Source of the DNA: an uncultured Collinsella sp. | GTDB taxonomy: Bacteria; Actinomycetota; Coriobacteriia; Coriobacteriales; Coriobacteriaceae | Direction of reading: 5' to 3' | DNA: 64,000 nt | Assembly: GCA_900539735.1 (NCBI GenBank) | Contig: UQDE01000006.1 | Location: 4,855 to 68,854, forward strand | Shown here: piece by piece, positions 9,123 through 16,899 of the stretch | Numbering within the stretch: the stretch's first letter is position 1 | Layout of the letters: every line of letters begins with the position of its first letter | Notes under the pieces: generated by a model | The model's input: only the letters and a program-made list of their open reading frames with translations | What the model was told of the DNA's origin: nothing | Database searches by the model: none | Made by a program: the position numbers and the translations under genes

Positions 9123-9434
9123 TTACCTTTCGACCTCATGAGGATCTCGCAGCGCCTTGGCGACGCGAACCGTGCAGGCGGCCATAAAGGCCACGAAGCC
9201 GATCGCCTCGCCCAGGAGGAACATGCGAAATGCCTCTCCGAACAACACAAACACAACCAAGGTAAAGACGAGCAGGGCGATTGCCGAGACCGCCAGACTC
9301 ACCATACCCTTGAGCATGTCCGCATTCTGTTTATCGTCAAGAACCGGCTTGAGCGTAAAGACAAAGGGAAGGAAGGCAATTGCGCCCGCGATGGCGCCTG
9401 CAACGATAGCGAGCAGATCGGCTATCTGAAACAC
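9123..9434 (-). CDS. AtpI-like small membrane protein, first gene of the atp operon
   Basis: This is a 103-residue, mostly hydrophobic protein with about four membrane segments, ending in a charged tail (RVAKALRDPHEVER). Its position directly before atpB and its size fit AtpI, which helps assemble the c ring, although sequence similarity in that family is low. I prefer the GTG start at 9434 because AGGA lies five bases upstream. A longer in-frame start at 9509 would overlap the candidate promoter. Identification rests mainly on position and topology. Confidence 0.7.
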   Translation of the reverse strand: MFQIADLLAIVAGAIAGAIAFLPFVFTLKPVLDDKQNADMLKGMVSLAVSAIALLVFTLVVFVLFGEAFRMFLLGEAIGFVAFMAACTVRVAKALRDPHEVER

Positions 9435-9495
9435 TGGCGTCCTCACTTTCCTTTTTAACGCTTCACAGAACAGTTCCCGCCAAACATTGGTGACT

Positions 9496-9523
9496 ATTGT
9501 ACGAGCCAATCGCTAAAGTACAA
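9496..9523 (-). promoter_or_regulatory. Candidate promoter of the atp operon
   Basis: On the minus strand TTGTAC (9518-9523) and TACAAT (9496-9501) are separated by 16 bp, 61 bp upstream of the preferred GTG start. The -10 box is good and the -35 box is fair. Inferred from sequence only. Confidence 0.45.
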
Positions 9524-9638
9524 CCGAAAAAGCATCGGTTAATACGCACCTGTTCGTTTTCTTAAGACCTTCTTTATGCCGCAGGTACGGTAATACGTTT
9601 TTCTCGAACCCTGCAGGGCAAAACGTCCGTTAACAGGA

Positions 9639-9673
9639 GTGCGCGCGGTCGCCTTTTGTTCGTCCGCGCGCAC
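9639..9673. terminator. GC-rich hairpin downstream of upp
   Basis: Arms GTGCGCGCGG (9639-9648) and CCGCGCGCAC (9664-9673) form a perfect 10-bp stem about 40 bp beyond the upp stop. There is no clear T-run on the minus strand, so it is either a weak terminator or an mRNA-end stabiliser. The rest of the 9524-9715 gap shows only a small AACCGA/TCGGTT inverted pair. Confidence 0.4.
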
Positions 9674-9715
9674 CGTTTCTTCGTATTTGCAGCCGCGGCC
9701 ATCTTAGCCCAGCGA

Positions 9716-10363
9716 CTAGAGCGTGCCGTAGATGCGGTCGCCGGCGTCGCCCAGGCCGGGAACGATGTAGGCAGCCTCGTTGAGATGGTCGTCGATGGCG
9801 CAGGTATAGATATGCACATCAGGGTCCTTCTCAGTCAGCGACTTGAGGCCCTCGGGGGCCGCGACGATGCACAGCATGCGGATGTCCTTGACACCGCGCT
9901 CGCGCAGGTAGCTAATGGCCATCTCGGCCGAACCGCCCGTGGCGAGCATGGGGTCGACGACCAGGCAGATGCGCTGGTCGATATCCTTGGGCGTCTTGCA
10001 GTAATACTCGTGCGGCTCGTGGGTGACCTCGTCGCGCTCCATGCCGATGTGGCCCACGCGAGCGGAGGGCACCAGGTCGAGGATGCCGTCGACCATGCCA
10101 AGGCCCGCACGCAGGATGGGCACGATGGCGAGTTTCTTGCCGGCGAGCTGTTTGAACGTGGCGGTAGTGATGGGGGTCTCGACCTCGACGTCTTCCATAG
10201 GCAGGTCGCGCATGGCCTCGTAGCCGTCAAAAAGTGCGAGTTCGCGCACGAGCTGACGGAACTGGTTGGTGCCGGTGTTTTTGTCGCGCAGGATCGACAG
10301 CTTGTGCTGGACGAGCGGGTGATCGACAAGCGTCACACGGGACGCATCGTAGGTGACGGTCAT
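9716..10363 (-). CDS. upp: Uracil phosphoribosyltransferase
   Basis: Upp salvages uracil with PRPP to form UMP in the cytoplasm. The protein has 215 residues from the preferred ATG at 10363, close to the usual 208-210. An upstream in-frame start at 10411 would add 16 unconserved residues. Family motifs are present in order: DHPLVQHKLSILRDKNTGT, ILRAGLGMVDG, the PRPP loop VVDPMLATGGS, and the C-terminal GYIVPGLGDAGDR-type motif (AYIVPGLGDAGDRIYGT). Confidence 0.96.
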   Translation of the reverse strand: MTVTYDASRVTLVDHPLVQHKLSILRDKNTGTNQFRQLVRELALFDGYEAMRDLPMEDVEVETPITTATFKQLAGKKLAIVPILRAGLGMVDGILDLVPSARVGHIGMERDEVTHEPHEYYCKTPKDIDQRICLVVDPMLATGGSAEMAISYLRERGVKDIRMLCIVAAPEGLKSLTEKDPDVHIYTCAIDDHLNEAAYIVPGLGDAGDRIYGTL

Positions 10364-10486
10364 GGATTGATTGCCCCTTTCGTTGCGGCCGCAAAACGGC
10401 CTTGCTGACAAGGCGCATGGCGATGTTGTTGCCGCGCGCCGTGCATAAGTTTAACGGTTTGTTGTATCGAGCAGCTCGTCGCAACC

Positions 10487-12028
10487 CTACTGAGCGGTGT
10501 TGAGCGAACGCTTGACGGCATCACGCCAACCAGCGAGATTGCTCTCACGGCGCTCGGCGGACATATGGGGAAGGAAGGTCTTAACGATCTGAGCGTTTTG
10601 CTCCAGCTCCTCCAGGTCCTCCCAATAGCCGACGGCAAGGCCCGCCAAGTACGCGGCACCGATCGCCGTGGTCTCCACCGTCTCGCACTGCAACACGGGG
10701 ATATCCAGCAGATCGGCCTGGAATTGCATGATGAACTCGTTGCGCGAGGCACCGCCATCGACGGACAGGCGCTCAATCGAAAGTCCCACGTCCTGCTCCA
10801 TGGCGCGCAGCACGTCGTAGCTCTGATATGCCATGGATTCGCAGGCGGCACGTACGATGGTCGCACGGCTCGAGGCGCCGGTCAGACCGCACACGATACC
10901 GCGGGCATGCGGGTCCCACCAGGGAGCGCCCAGACCCGCAAAGGCGGGAACGAAGTAGCAGCCCTCATTGTCGTTGATCGAAGCGGCGAGTTGTGCCGAC
11001 TCGCTCACACTCGAGATGATGCCGATGTTGTTGCGCAGCCAGTTCATGGTGGAACCGGCAGCAAAGATGGAGCCCTCGAGTGCATAGCTGATCTTGCCGT
11101 CCGCGGCGATACCGATCGTGGAGACCAGACCGTTCTTGGATTCGACGACCTCGTCGCCGGTGTTCATGAGCATAAAGCAACCCGTGCCATAGGTGTTTTT
11201 GGTCTGGCCGGGATGGAAGCAGCAGTGGCCGAACAGCGACGCCTGCTGATCGCCCGCCACGCCCATGATGGGCGGCATGTTGGTCATGATGTCGCTCGCG
11301 ACGCGGCCGTAGTCGCCCGAGCTCCAACGAACCTCGGGCATCATGGAACGTGGAACGTCAAAGAGCGCCAGCAGGTCGTCGTCCCAATCGAGCGTATGGA
11401 TATTAAAGAGCGCCGTGCGGCTGGCATTGGTGTAGTCGGTGGCAAAGACCTGACTGCCGGTGAGGTTGTAGATGAGCCAGGTATCGATGGTGCCGAACAT
11501 GAGGTCGCCCGCCGCCGCGCTCTCACGCGCACCGTCGACGTTGTCGAGGATCCACTGCACCTTGGAAGCCGAGAAATACGGATCGAGCGTGAGTCCCGTG
11601 CGGGAGCGCACCAGCTCTTCTGCGCCCCGCTCGACCAGCTCGTCGATCAGAGGTGCGGTGCGACGGCATTGCCACACGATGGCGTTATAGATGGGTTGGC
11701 CGCTTATGCGGTCCCACACCACCGTGGTCTCGCGCTGGTTGGAGATGCCGATGGCGGCGATGCGGTCAGAATGGATGCCGCTCTTAAACTGAACCTCCAT
11801 CATGACGGCAATCTGGCTGGCAAGGACCGTCATGGGGTCTTGCTCTACCCAACCGGGACGCGGAAAACTCGTTTTGACGCTGCGACGTGCCTGCGCGACG
11901 ATGCATCCATACTCGTCGACGATGGTCGCAAGTACCGAGGTGGTGCCGCAGTCGAGCGCCATGATGTAGGAACCGCCAAAGTTAAACGAGGCATCTTCCA
12001 TGCCCAGGCTGCCCAGATTCAACGACAT
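10487..12028 (-). CDS. glpK: Glycerol kinase
   Basis: GlpK phosphorylates glycerol with ATP to glycerol 3-phosphate. The protein has 513 residues and a FGGY fold. The N-terminal nucleotide-binding motif ALDCGTTSVLATIVDE is clear. The SNQRETTVVWD glycerol-site motif is present, and the catalytic aspartate lies in GVAGDQQASLFGH. The C-terminal GGASRNEFIMQFQADLL stretch is typical. No glycerol facilitator or glycerol-3-phosphate dehydrogenase is adjacent. The YrdC-like gene lies 13 bp upstream, so the two are probably cotranscribed. Confidence 0.96.
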   Translation of the reverse strand: MSLNLGSLGMEDASFNFGGSYIMALDCGTTSVLATIVDEYGCIVAQARRSVKTSFPRPGWVEQDPMTVLASQIAVMMEVQFKSGIHSDRIAAIGISNQRETTVVWDRISGQPIYNAIVWQCRRTAPLIDELVERGAEELVRSRTGLTLDPYFSASKVQWILDNVDGARESAAAGDLMFGTIDTWLIYNLTGSQVFATDYTNASRTALFNIHTLDWDDDLLALFDVPRSMMPEVRWSSGDYGRVASDIMTNMPPIMGVAGDQQASLFGHCCFHPGQTKNTYGTGCFMLMNTGDEVVESKNGLVSTIGIAADGKISYALEGSIFAAGSTMNWLRNNIGIISSVSESAQLAASINDNEGCYFVPAFAGLGAPWWDPHARGIVCGLTGASSRATIVRAACESMAYQSYDVLRAMEQDVGLSIERLSVDGGASRNEFIMQFQADLLDIPVLQCETVETTAIGAAYLAGLAVGYWEDLEELEQNAQIVKTFLPHMSAERRESNLAGWRDAVKRSLNTAQ

Positions 12029-12041
12029 CGCTTACACCTTT

Positions 12042-12785
12042 CTATTGCATCGGGTCGGACAGGACCCGTTCGATCTCTGATGCGGGAAGTGCGCCTTGGC
12101 GCAGGATCTGGAGCCCGCCGCGCTGGAACGACACGATGGTCGAGGCGTCGCGACACGGGGTCTCACCGGCATCGACGGCAACATCGACCCCCTCCAGGAT
12201 GCGACCCTCGACGGCGGCAAAGCTTGCCGGCGAGGGCGCGCCGTGCGTGTTGGCGCTCGTGCAGGCAAGGGGACTGCCGCAGGCGCGAATGAGCGCTTGG
12301 ACCACGGGAGAGGCCGAAGCGCGAAGTGCCACCGTGTCGTCGGCGGCGCGCATAAAGGTCGGCACGCAGGGGGCCGCCTTGACCACGATAGTCAGGGCGC
12401 CCGGCCAGCATCGTCGGGCAAGCACGCGGGCCTCTTCCGGGATATCCACGCCATAGCGGTCGAGTGCTTCGACACCATCGACCAGCCAAGCGACGGTTTG
12501 CGTGAGTTCACGTTGCTTGAGAGTGAAGATACGGCGGTAGCCGGTACCGAGCGCAGGGACCGCGGCGCCATTGACGGCAGCCTGCGGATCGCGCGGCCAC
12601 GATGGGAATTCGCCTGTATCTTGGGGCACGGCGTCCGAGAAGGCGTTGACTGCCACGGCAACACCGTAGACCGTCTCGGTCGGGATCAGCGCCAGGCCGC
12701 CACAGCCGAGCACCTCGGCCGTACGCTCGACGGCGAGCTGATGCGGCTCGCGCGCTCCCTCGTATACCCGGTAGACCGTCTGCAT
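12042..12785 (-). CDS. Sua5/YciO/YrdC family protein, probable threonylcarbamoyl-AMP synthase
   Basis: The family makes threonylcarbamoyl-AMP for the t6A modification of ANN-decoding tRNAs. The protein has 247 residues. It shows the entry motif IPTETVYGVAV, a RRIFTLKQRE stretch, RRCWPGALTIVVKA, TVALRASASP and CTSANTHGAPSP, all in the expected order. Between VYGVAV and the RRIF motif there is an insertion of roughly 25 residues (about 52-80) rich in Pro/Asp/Ala that ordinary TsaC proteins lack. Function is inferred from the family. Confidence 0.85.
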   Translation of the reverse strand: MQTVYRVYEGAREPHQLAVERTAEVLGCGGLALIPTETVYGVAVAVNAFSDAVPQDTGEFPSWPRDPQAAVNGAAVPALGTGYRRIFTLKQRELTQTVAWLVDGVEALDRYGVDIPEEARVLARRCWPGALTIVVKAAPCVPTFMRAADDTVALRASASPVVQALIRACGSPLACTSANTHGAPSPASFAAVEGRILEGVDVAVDAGETPCRDASTIVSFQRGGLQILRQGALPASEIERVLSDPMQ

Positions 12786-12933
12786 GTGTATGCCAGCCCC
12801 TTACGCTCTGGTGCAAGTTTGTTTACTGTGGGGCATTCTCGCACGAAACGTTCAACCTATTTGCCCAGAGCGCATGTTGGTTTGGTGAGCGGCTCTAGTA
12901 GTCGGTGAAAGTGAGGGGGTTAATTGAAGATTT

Positions 12934-13236
12934 TTAGCGCGCAAGCGTAACGGTACGATCGGGAAACTCGATGCTTGCAACCAGTTTTCCGCCGAGGCTC
13001 TCTGCGTACCTGCTCAGCGTGTCGAGCCTCATCGAACCCAACTCCCCACGCTCGAGCTCGGATACACGTTTTTGAGAAACGCCCATCGACTGGGCGACCG
13101 ACGCCTGTGTTAGATCTTTTAACCTGCGAATCTGAGCAAGCTTATAGGCTTCGATACGATCGCGAGTCCTCTCCTGCTCGGCGGTAATGGAGTCGCGTGT
13201 TATCCCGCGAGATTCCATATACTCATGCAGTTCCAT
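12934..13236 (-). CDS. XRE-family HTH antitoxin (HigA-like)
   Basis: This is a 100-residue protein with a helix-turn-helix in its second half (LTQASVAQSMGVSQKRVSELERG, about residues 42-64). The region before it is charged and helical. Its start overlaps the end of the toxin-like gene by 14 bp. The toxin-first order is typical of higBA-type modules. It is expected to neutralise the toxin and repress the shared promoter. The 12786-12933 gap downstream shows nothing recognisable. Confidence 0.82.
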   Translation of the reverse strand: MELHEYMESRGITRDSITAEQERTRDRIEAYKLAQIRRLKDLTQASVAQSMGVSQKRVSELERGELGSMRLDTLSRYAESLGGKLVASIEFPDRTVTLAR

Positions 13237-13618
13237 CTCGATCGAGCCTCCTTACGTGGCGACGGTATATTTGCTCGGCCCTTGGAATGTTGATCGCATA
13301 CCAACCGTTCCATTTTGCCCTTGACGATCCCGCTCGCGACTTATCACCCGCCAATAGCAATACCGCCTGGCGCTTGGGGTCAAAGGCGAAGAGGATGCGA
13401 ATCACCTGCCCACCACACGACGTCACTCTCAGCTCCTTTAAATGATGAAGCTTCGAGCCCTTTACGCGGTCAACCAGCGGACGACCAAGGCTGGGACCTT
13501 CCTTCTCGAGCACCAAAAGGTCTGCATAAATCTGCTTCAGCGTAGCTTCATCCTGCTCATCAAGCCAAGGTTCAATGTAATCAAGCACGATACGGTAAGG
13601 ATGCAGCTGATTTGACAT
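13223..13618 (-). CDS. RelE/ParE-superfamily toxin (HigB / Gp49-like)
   Basis: This is a 131-residue protein of the phage Gp49-like/HigB toxin group, predicted to be a ribosome-associated mRNA endonuclease. The recognisable core is GPSLGRPLVDRVKGSKLHHLKELRV followed by IRILFAFDPKRQAVLLLAGDKS, which matches the RelE-fold strand order and the basic patch. The ATG at 13618 is preceded by GAAGGAG. The gene is followed by an overlapping HTH antitoxin. Substrate and toxicity are inferred. Confidence 0.82.
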   Translation of the reverse strand: MSNQLHPYRIVLDYIEPWLDEQDEATLKQIYADLLVLEKEGPSLGRPLVDRVKGSKLHHLKELRVTSCGGQVIRILFAFDPKRQAVLLLAGDKSRAGSSRAKWNGWYAINIPRAEQIYRRHVRRLDRDGTA

Positions 13619-13627
13619 ACCTTTCTC

Positions 13628-13676
13628 CTTCTATAGTAGAAGTTTTACGGTATATTGCAAGGACAAACTTGCGCAA
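13628..13676 (-). promoter_or_regulatory. Promoter region and palindromic operator candidate of the toxin-antitoxin pair
   Basis: A perfect inverted repeat CTTCTA-TAG-TAGAAG (13628-13642) lies ten bases before the toxin start codon. Upstream, on the minus strand, TTGCGC (13671-13676) and TATACC (13649-13654) with 16-bp spacing could be the promoter. The palindrome is well placed as the binding site of the HTH antitoxin. Confidence 0.5.
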
Positions 13677-13693
13677 ATGTCTATTTATTCAGC

Positions 13694-14968
13694 TTAAATA
13701 CGCTGTTTGGGCTCGGTGACGATGGCTCGAACGATGCGGGGACGATCGGTGAGGTCGTGGACGATACGCACGTCCGAAAGGCCTGCTTGACGACAGAGCT
13801 CGGCCGCGGCGTCGAGCGCGCCCTCGTAGAGCTCGCAGGCAAACAGGCCGCCGGCACGCAGCATGTAGGGCGCCGCGTTGAGCAGGCGGCGGAAGATATC
13901 GAGACCGTCGGCACCGCCCTCGAGCGCCAGATCGGGCTCAAAGTCCTTGACCTCATGCGGCAGCGAGCGCATGACATCGGTGGGGATGTAGGGCGGGTTG
14001 GAGACGAGTACGTCAAAGGTGCCCCACTCTTCGCGGGGAATGGAGCTCACCAGGTTTGTGAGGCTGAAGGCGACCTCGTCGGACGTGAGGCCAAGCGCAT
14101 CGCGGTTTTTGGTAGCAAGGTCGATGGCGCGCGGCTCGATATCGGTAGCAGTGCAGGTAACGTGCCCGCGGCGCTCCCAGGCAAGGGAGAGCGAAATGCA
14201 GCCCGTGCCGCAGCCGACCTCGAGAACGCGGGCAGTGCGGGGCTCGGCTGGGGCAGATACGTTGGCCTCGGCGGCATCTTGCGCGGGAGTCGCCTGTTGG
14301 TCGTTGTCCTCAATGGCGATGCCGTATTCGTCGAGCTCGGGCTCGGGGGTTTCCATGGCCTCTGCTTCTGCCGCTTCGGCTTCTGCTGCCTGCGCGGCGG
14401 CTTCCTCGGCCTCGCGGTCGGCCAGTTCCTCGGCATAGGCGCGGCTACCGAGCACGTCGCTACCCAGCGCAGCCTCATCGGCGGCCGTCAGGTTGGCGGC
14501 ACGGCGCTCGGCGGCCGCGCGTTCGTCAGCCAGCGCCGCCTCGGCTTTGCGGGCCTGCTCGACCTCATCGTTCCAAGGCAGCTCCACGCGCTGGCGGGCA
14601 GCGGCCTCGGGGCTCAGCACCTCGGCATCCAGATAGTTCAGAACTTCTTCGACGAGCATCTCGGTCTCGGGGCGCGGGATGAGCACACCGGGGGCGCACG
14701 CGACGTCGATCATGCGAAACTGCGTGCTACCGGTGATGTACTGCAGCGGCTCGCCCTTCGCGCGACGGACGACCGCCGCGTGCATGGTCTCGAGCTGCGC
14801 TGCGTCGAGCGTCTCGTCCATGCGCATATATAAGTCGATACGCGCCAGACCCGTAGCTGCGCACAGCAGCCACTCGGCAGAAAGACGGGGGTGCTCCTCG
14901 CCGCGCTCGGCCAGGTACTCCTTGGTCCACTCGAGACAACGCTTGATGGTCCAAATCTCGTTTGCCAT
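13694..14968 (-). CDS. prmC: Peptide chain release factor N5-glutamine methyltransferase with a large internal insertion
   Basis: PrmC methylates the glutamine of the GGQ motif in release factors, here presumably the product of prfA upstream. The protein has 424 residues from ATG at 14968, which has GGGAGGG five bases upstream; ordinary PrmC has about 280. The helical N-terminal domain ends in the substrate-contact region PGVLIPRPETEMLVE. The SAM site is LEVGCGTGCISLSL and the catalytic motif is SNPPYIP. Between the two domains lies an Ala/Glu-rich segment of about 129 residues (residues 116-244), predicted disordered or helical and in frame. The methyltransferase core is intact. Confidence 0.92.
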   Translation of the reverse strand: MANEIWTIKRCLEWTKEYLAERGEEHPRLSAEWLLCAATGLARIDLYMRMDETLDAAQLETMHAAVVRRAKGEPLQYITGSTQFRMIDVACAPGVLIPRPETEMLVEEVLNYLDAEVLSPEAAARQRVELPWNDEVEQARKAEAALADERAAAERRAANLTAADEAALGSDVLGSRAYAEELADREAEEAAAQAAEAEAAEAEAMETPEPELDEYGIAIEDNDQQATPAQDAAEANVSAPAEPRTARVLEVGCGTGCISLSLAWERRGHVTCTATDIEPRAIDLATKNRDALGLTSDEVAFSLTNLVSSIPREEWGTFDVLVSNPPYIPTDVMRSLPHEVKDFEPDLALEGGADGLDIFRRLLNAAPYMLRAGGLFACELYEGALDAAAELCRQAGLSDVRIVHDLTDRPRIVRAIVTEPKQRI

Positions 14969-15049
14969 GGGGCCCTCCCCTCTTAAGCGCCGGACGGCGC
15001 GCGAATGTCGGAGCAGATTGTACGCGAGGCCAGCGCTTGGCAAGGGACG

Positions 15050-15265
15050 ATTGAAGGCAATTATCGAGAATCAGCCCAGAATTTTGCTTGGAACCCATCT
15101 GAAGTGCCCATTCGTCGACGTCTAAATCTGCATCCGTCAAGCTTTTGGCAAGGTTGACCCAAAACTGACCAATATCTAACCAAGAACTTGCCACATCGCT
15201 TGACGCGCGACGCATCAAAAATCGCCCCGCGACTTCTTGAACGATTTTTTGAGCATTATTTTCAA
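15050..15265 (-). pseudogene. Possible gene remnant between prfA and prmC
   Basis: On the minus strand one frame reads through about 70 residues with a natural protein look (ENNAQKIVQEVAGRF, then SSWLDIGQFWVNLAKS and DLDVDEWALQMGS). It has no start with a ribosome-binding site and runs into prmC out of frame. Upstream, a different frame reads AGYLLKEISGIYLLL, consistent with a frameshifted fragment. Base composition is less GC-rich than the flanks. No family is recognised. The stretch 15266-15359 holds nothing else visible. Confidence 0.25.
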
Positions 15266-15359
15266 TAGCAGATAAATGCCGCTAATTTCTTTGAGCAGGT
15301 AGCCGGCTTCATGGCCATCAAAGCCGATTGAATAACATCTCAAAGCAATGTGCCCAACC

Positions 15360-15597
15360 TAGTCATTTAAGAACGTCCCCAATGACTACCTCTAAGGCGC
15401 CGCAGGTTGAGCATACCGCATCCGGAGCAAGGCAGCGCCGCAGGTAGAGGACGGACAGCGAGCGGGTCGCATTTGAGACAAGGTGACGTGAATCGAAAGG
15501 GCGCTGACCTTCTGGTCGCGCCCTTGAAGTTGAACGTCAGATTGTCCAAATGCGGCCCGCGCAGCGTCGGCTGGTCCGCCGTTCGGTAGAACGGCGG
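15360..15597. repeat. Structured intergenic repeat, copy A
   Basis: This is one of three copies (others at 30051 and 37077). It has the right arm of an AAGAACGTCCCC palindrome at 15369-15388. A folded part follows at 15441-15597. Helix P1 pairs 15462-15475 with 15547-15560. P2 pairs GACAA and TGACGT with ACGTCA and TTGTC. P3 is GGGCGC-T-GACC with loop TTCT. The terminal hairpin is CCGCCGTTC, loop GGTA, GAACGGCGG (15576-15597). It ends three bases before the prfA stop codon. Confidence 0.75.
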
Positions 15598-15600
15598 AAC

Positions 15601-16668
15601 CTACACAGCCTGTGCCAGCTTCTCGGCTCGCTCGGCGGCGGCGAGCGCCTCGATGACGGTGCCGAGCTGATCGCCCAGAAGGACGCCGTTGTAGGTGGAG
15701 TTGAAACCGATGCGGTGATCGGTCACGCGGTCCTGGGGCTGGTTATAGGTACGGATCTTCTCGGAACGGTTGCCGTGGCCGATCTGGCTCTGACGCTCGG
15801 CACCAAGCTCGGCCTGCTGCTTCTCAAGCTCCATCTCGTACAGACGGGCGCGCAGCATCTGCATGCAGACCTCGCGGTTCTGGATCTGGGAACGCTGCTC
15901 CTGCGACTGCACCACGGTGTTGGTGGGCAGGTGGGTGATACGCACGGCGGAGTAGGTGGTGTTAACGCACTGACCGCCAGGGCCCGAGGCGCAGTAGGTG
16001 TCGATGCGCAGGTCGGACTGGTTGATCTGGACGTCGATCTCCTCGGCCTCGGGAAGCACGGCGACGGTTGCCGTGGAGGTCTGGATGCGACCCTGGGACT
16101 CGGTCTTGGGAACGCGCTGGACGCGGTGCACGCCGGACTCGAACTTCATGACGGAGTAGACGCGGTCGCCCTCGACCTTGAACTCGATGGACTTAAAGCC
16201 GCCGGCCTCGCTGGGGCTGGAGTCGAGCACGGTGGTCTTCCAGCCGCGCGACTCGCAGAAGCGCTGGTACATCTTGTACAGATCGCCGGCAAAGATGGCT
16301 GCCTCGTCGCCACCGGCGGCGGAGCGGATCTCGACGATGGTGTTCTTGTCGTCATTGGGGTCGCTCGGAATGAGCATGTACTTGATGTCTTCCTCGAGCT
16401 GGGGAAGCTTTGCCTCGTTCTCGGAGATGTCCATCTGGAGCATCTCCTTCTCATCGGCATCGGTGGTATCGTGCAGCATTTCCTTGGCAGCCTCGATGTC
16501 ATCGAGCGCGCCGATGTACTCGCGCGAGGCGGCAATGAGGTCGGACTGGTGCGCGTACTCCTTGTTGAGACGCGTAAACTCCTTGATATCGGAGGCGACG
16601 GCCGGGTCGGAAAGCTTCTTCTCGAGCTCCTCGTAGGCCTTGATAATCTTTTCGAGCTTGTCGCGCAT
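15601..16668 (-). CDS. prfA: Peptide chain release factor 1
   Basis: RF1 reads UAA and UAG and triggers peptide release on the ribosome. The protein has 355 residues, the normal length. The tripeptide anticodon region is RVPKTESQGRI (PKT at 187-189), the PxT form that marks RF1 rather than RF2. The GGQ motif is at 231-233. Its context is CASGPGGQCVNTT, where most RF1 proteins have an Arg, GAGGQ and a following His. ATG at 16668 has AAGGAG seven bases upstream. The gene lies upstream of prmC, its modifying enzyme, separated by a repeat element. The 16669-16899 stretch upstream shows no gene. Confidence 0.96.
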   Translation of the reverse strand: MRDKLEKIIKAYEELEKKLSDPAVASDIKEFTRLNKEYAHQSDLIAASREYIGALDDIEAAKEMLHDTTDADEKEMLQMDISENEAKLPQLEEDIKYMLIPSDPNDDKNTIVEIRSAAGGDEAAIFAGDLYKMYQRFCESRGWKTTVLDSSPSEAGGFKSIEFKVEGDRVYSVMKFESGVHRVQRVPKTESQGRIQTSTATVAVLPEAEEIDVQINQSDLRIDTYCASGPGGQCVNTTYSAVRITHLPTNTVVQSQEQRSQIQNREVCMQMLRARLYEMELEKQQAELGAERQSQIGHGNRSEKIRTYNQPQDRVTDHRIGFNSTYNGVLLGDQLGTVIEALAAAERAEKLAQAV

Positions 16669-16899
16669 GGCGGGACTCCTTTATATGCGTGAAGGTGAAA
16701 ATCGGCAGAATTGATGGGGCGCACGGCGCCGCTGCGGGGGTAAGCCCGGCTAGAACATGTCGATCTTCAGATACATGCGCATCCCTTCGCGTATGGGGTA
16801 CATAGTTGCGGTCGTACCCAAACATGATAGCGTGCCCAGGCATACCTGCATATAACCCGCACGGAATGTGACACAGGGCCAGTCCGCCAACGTAAGGCT

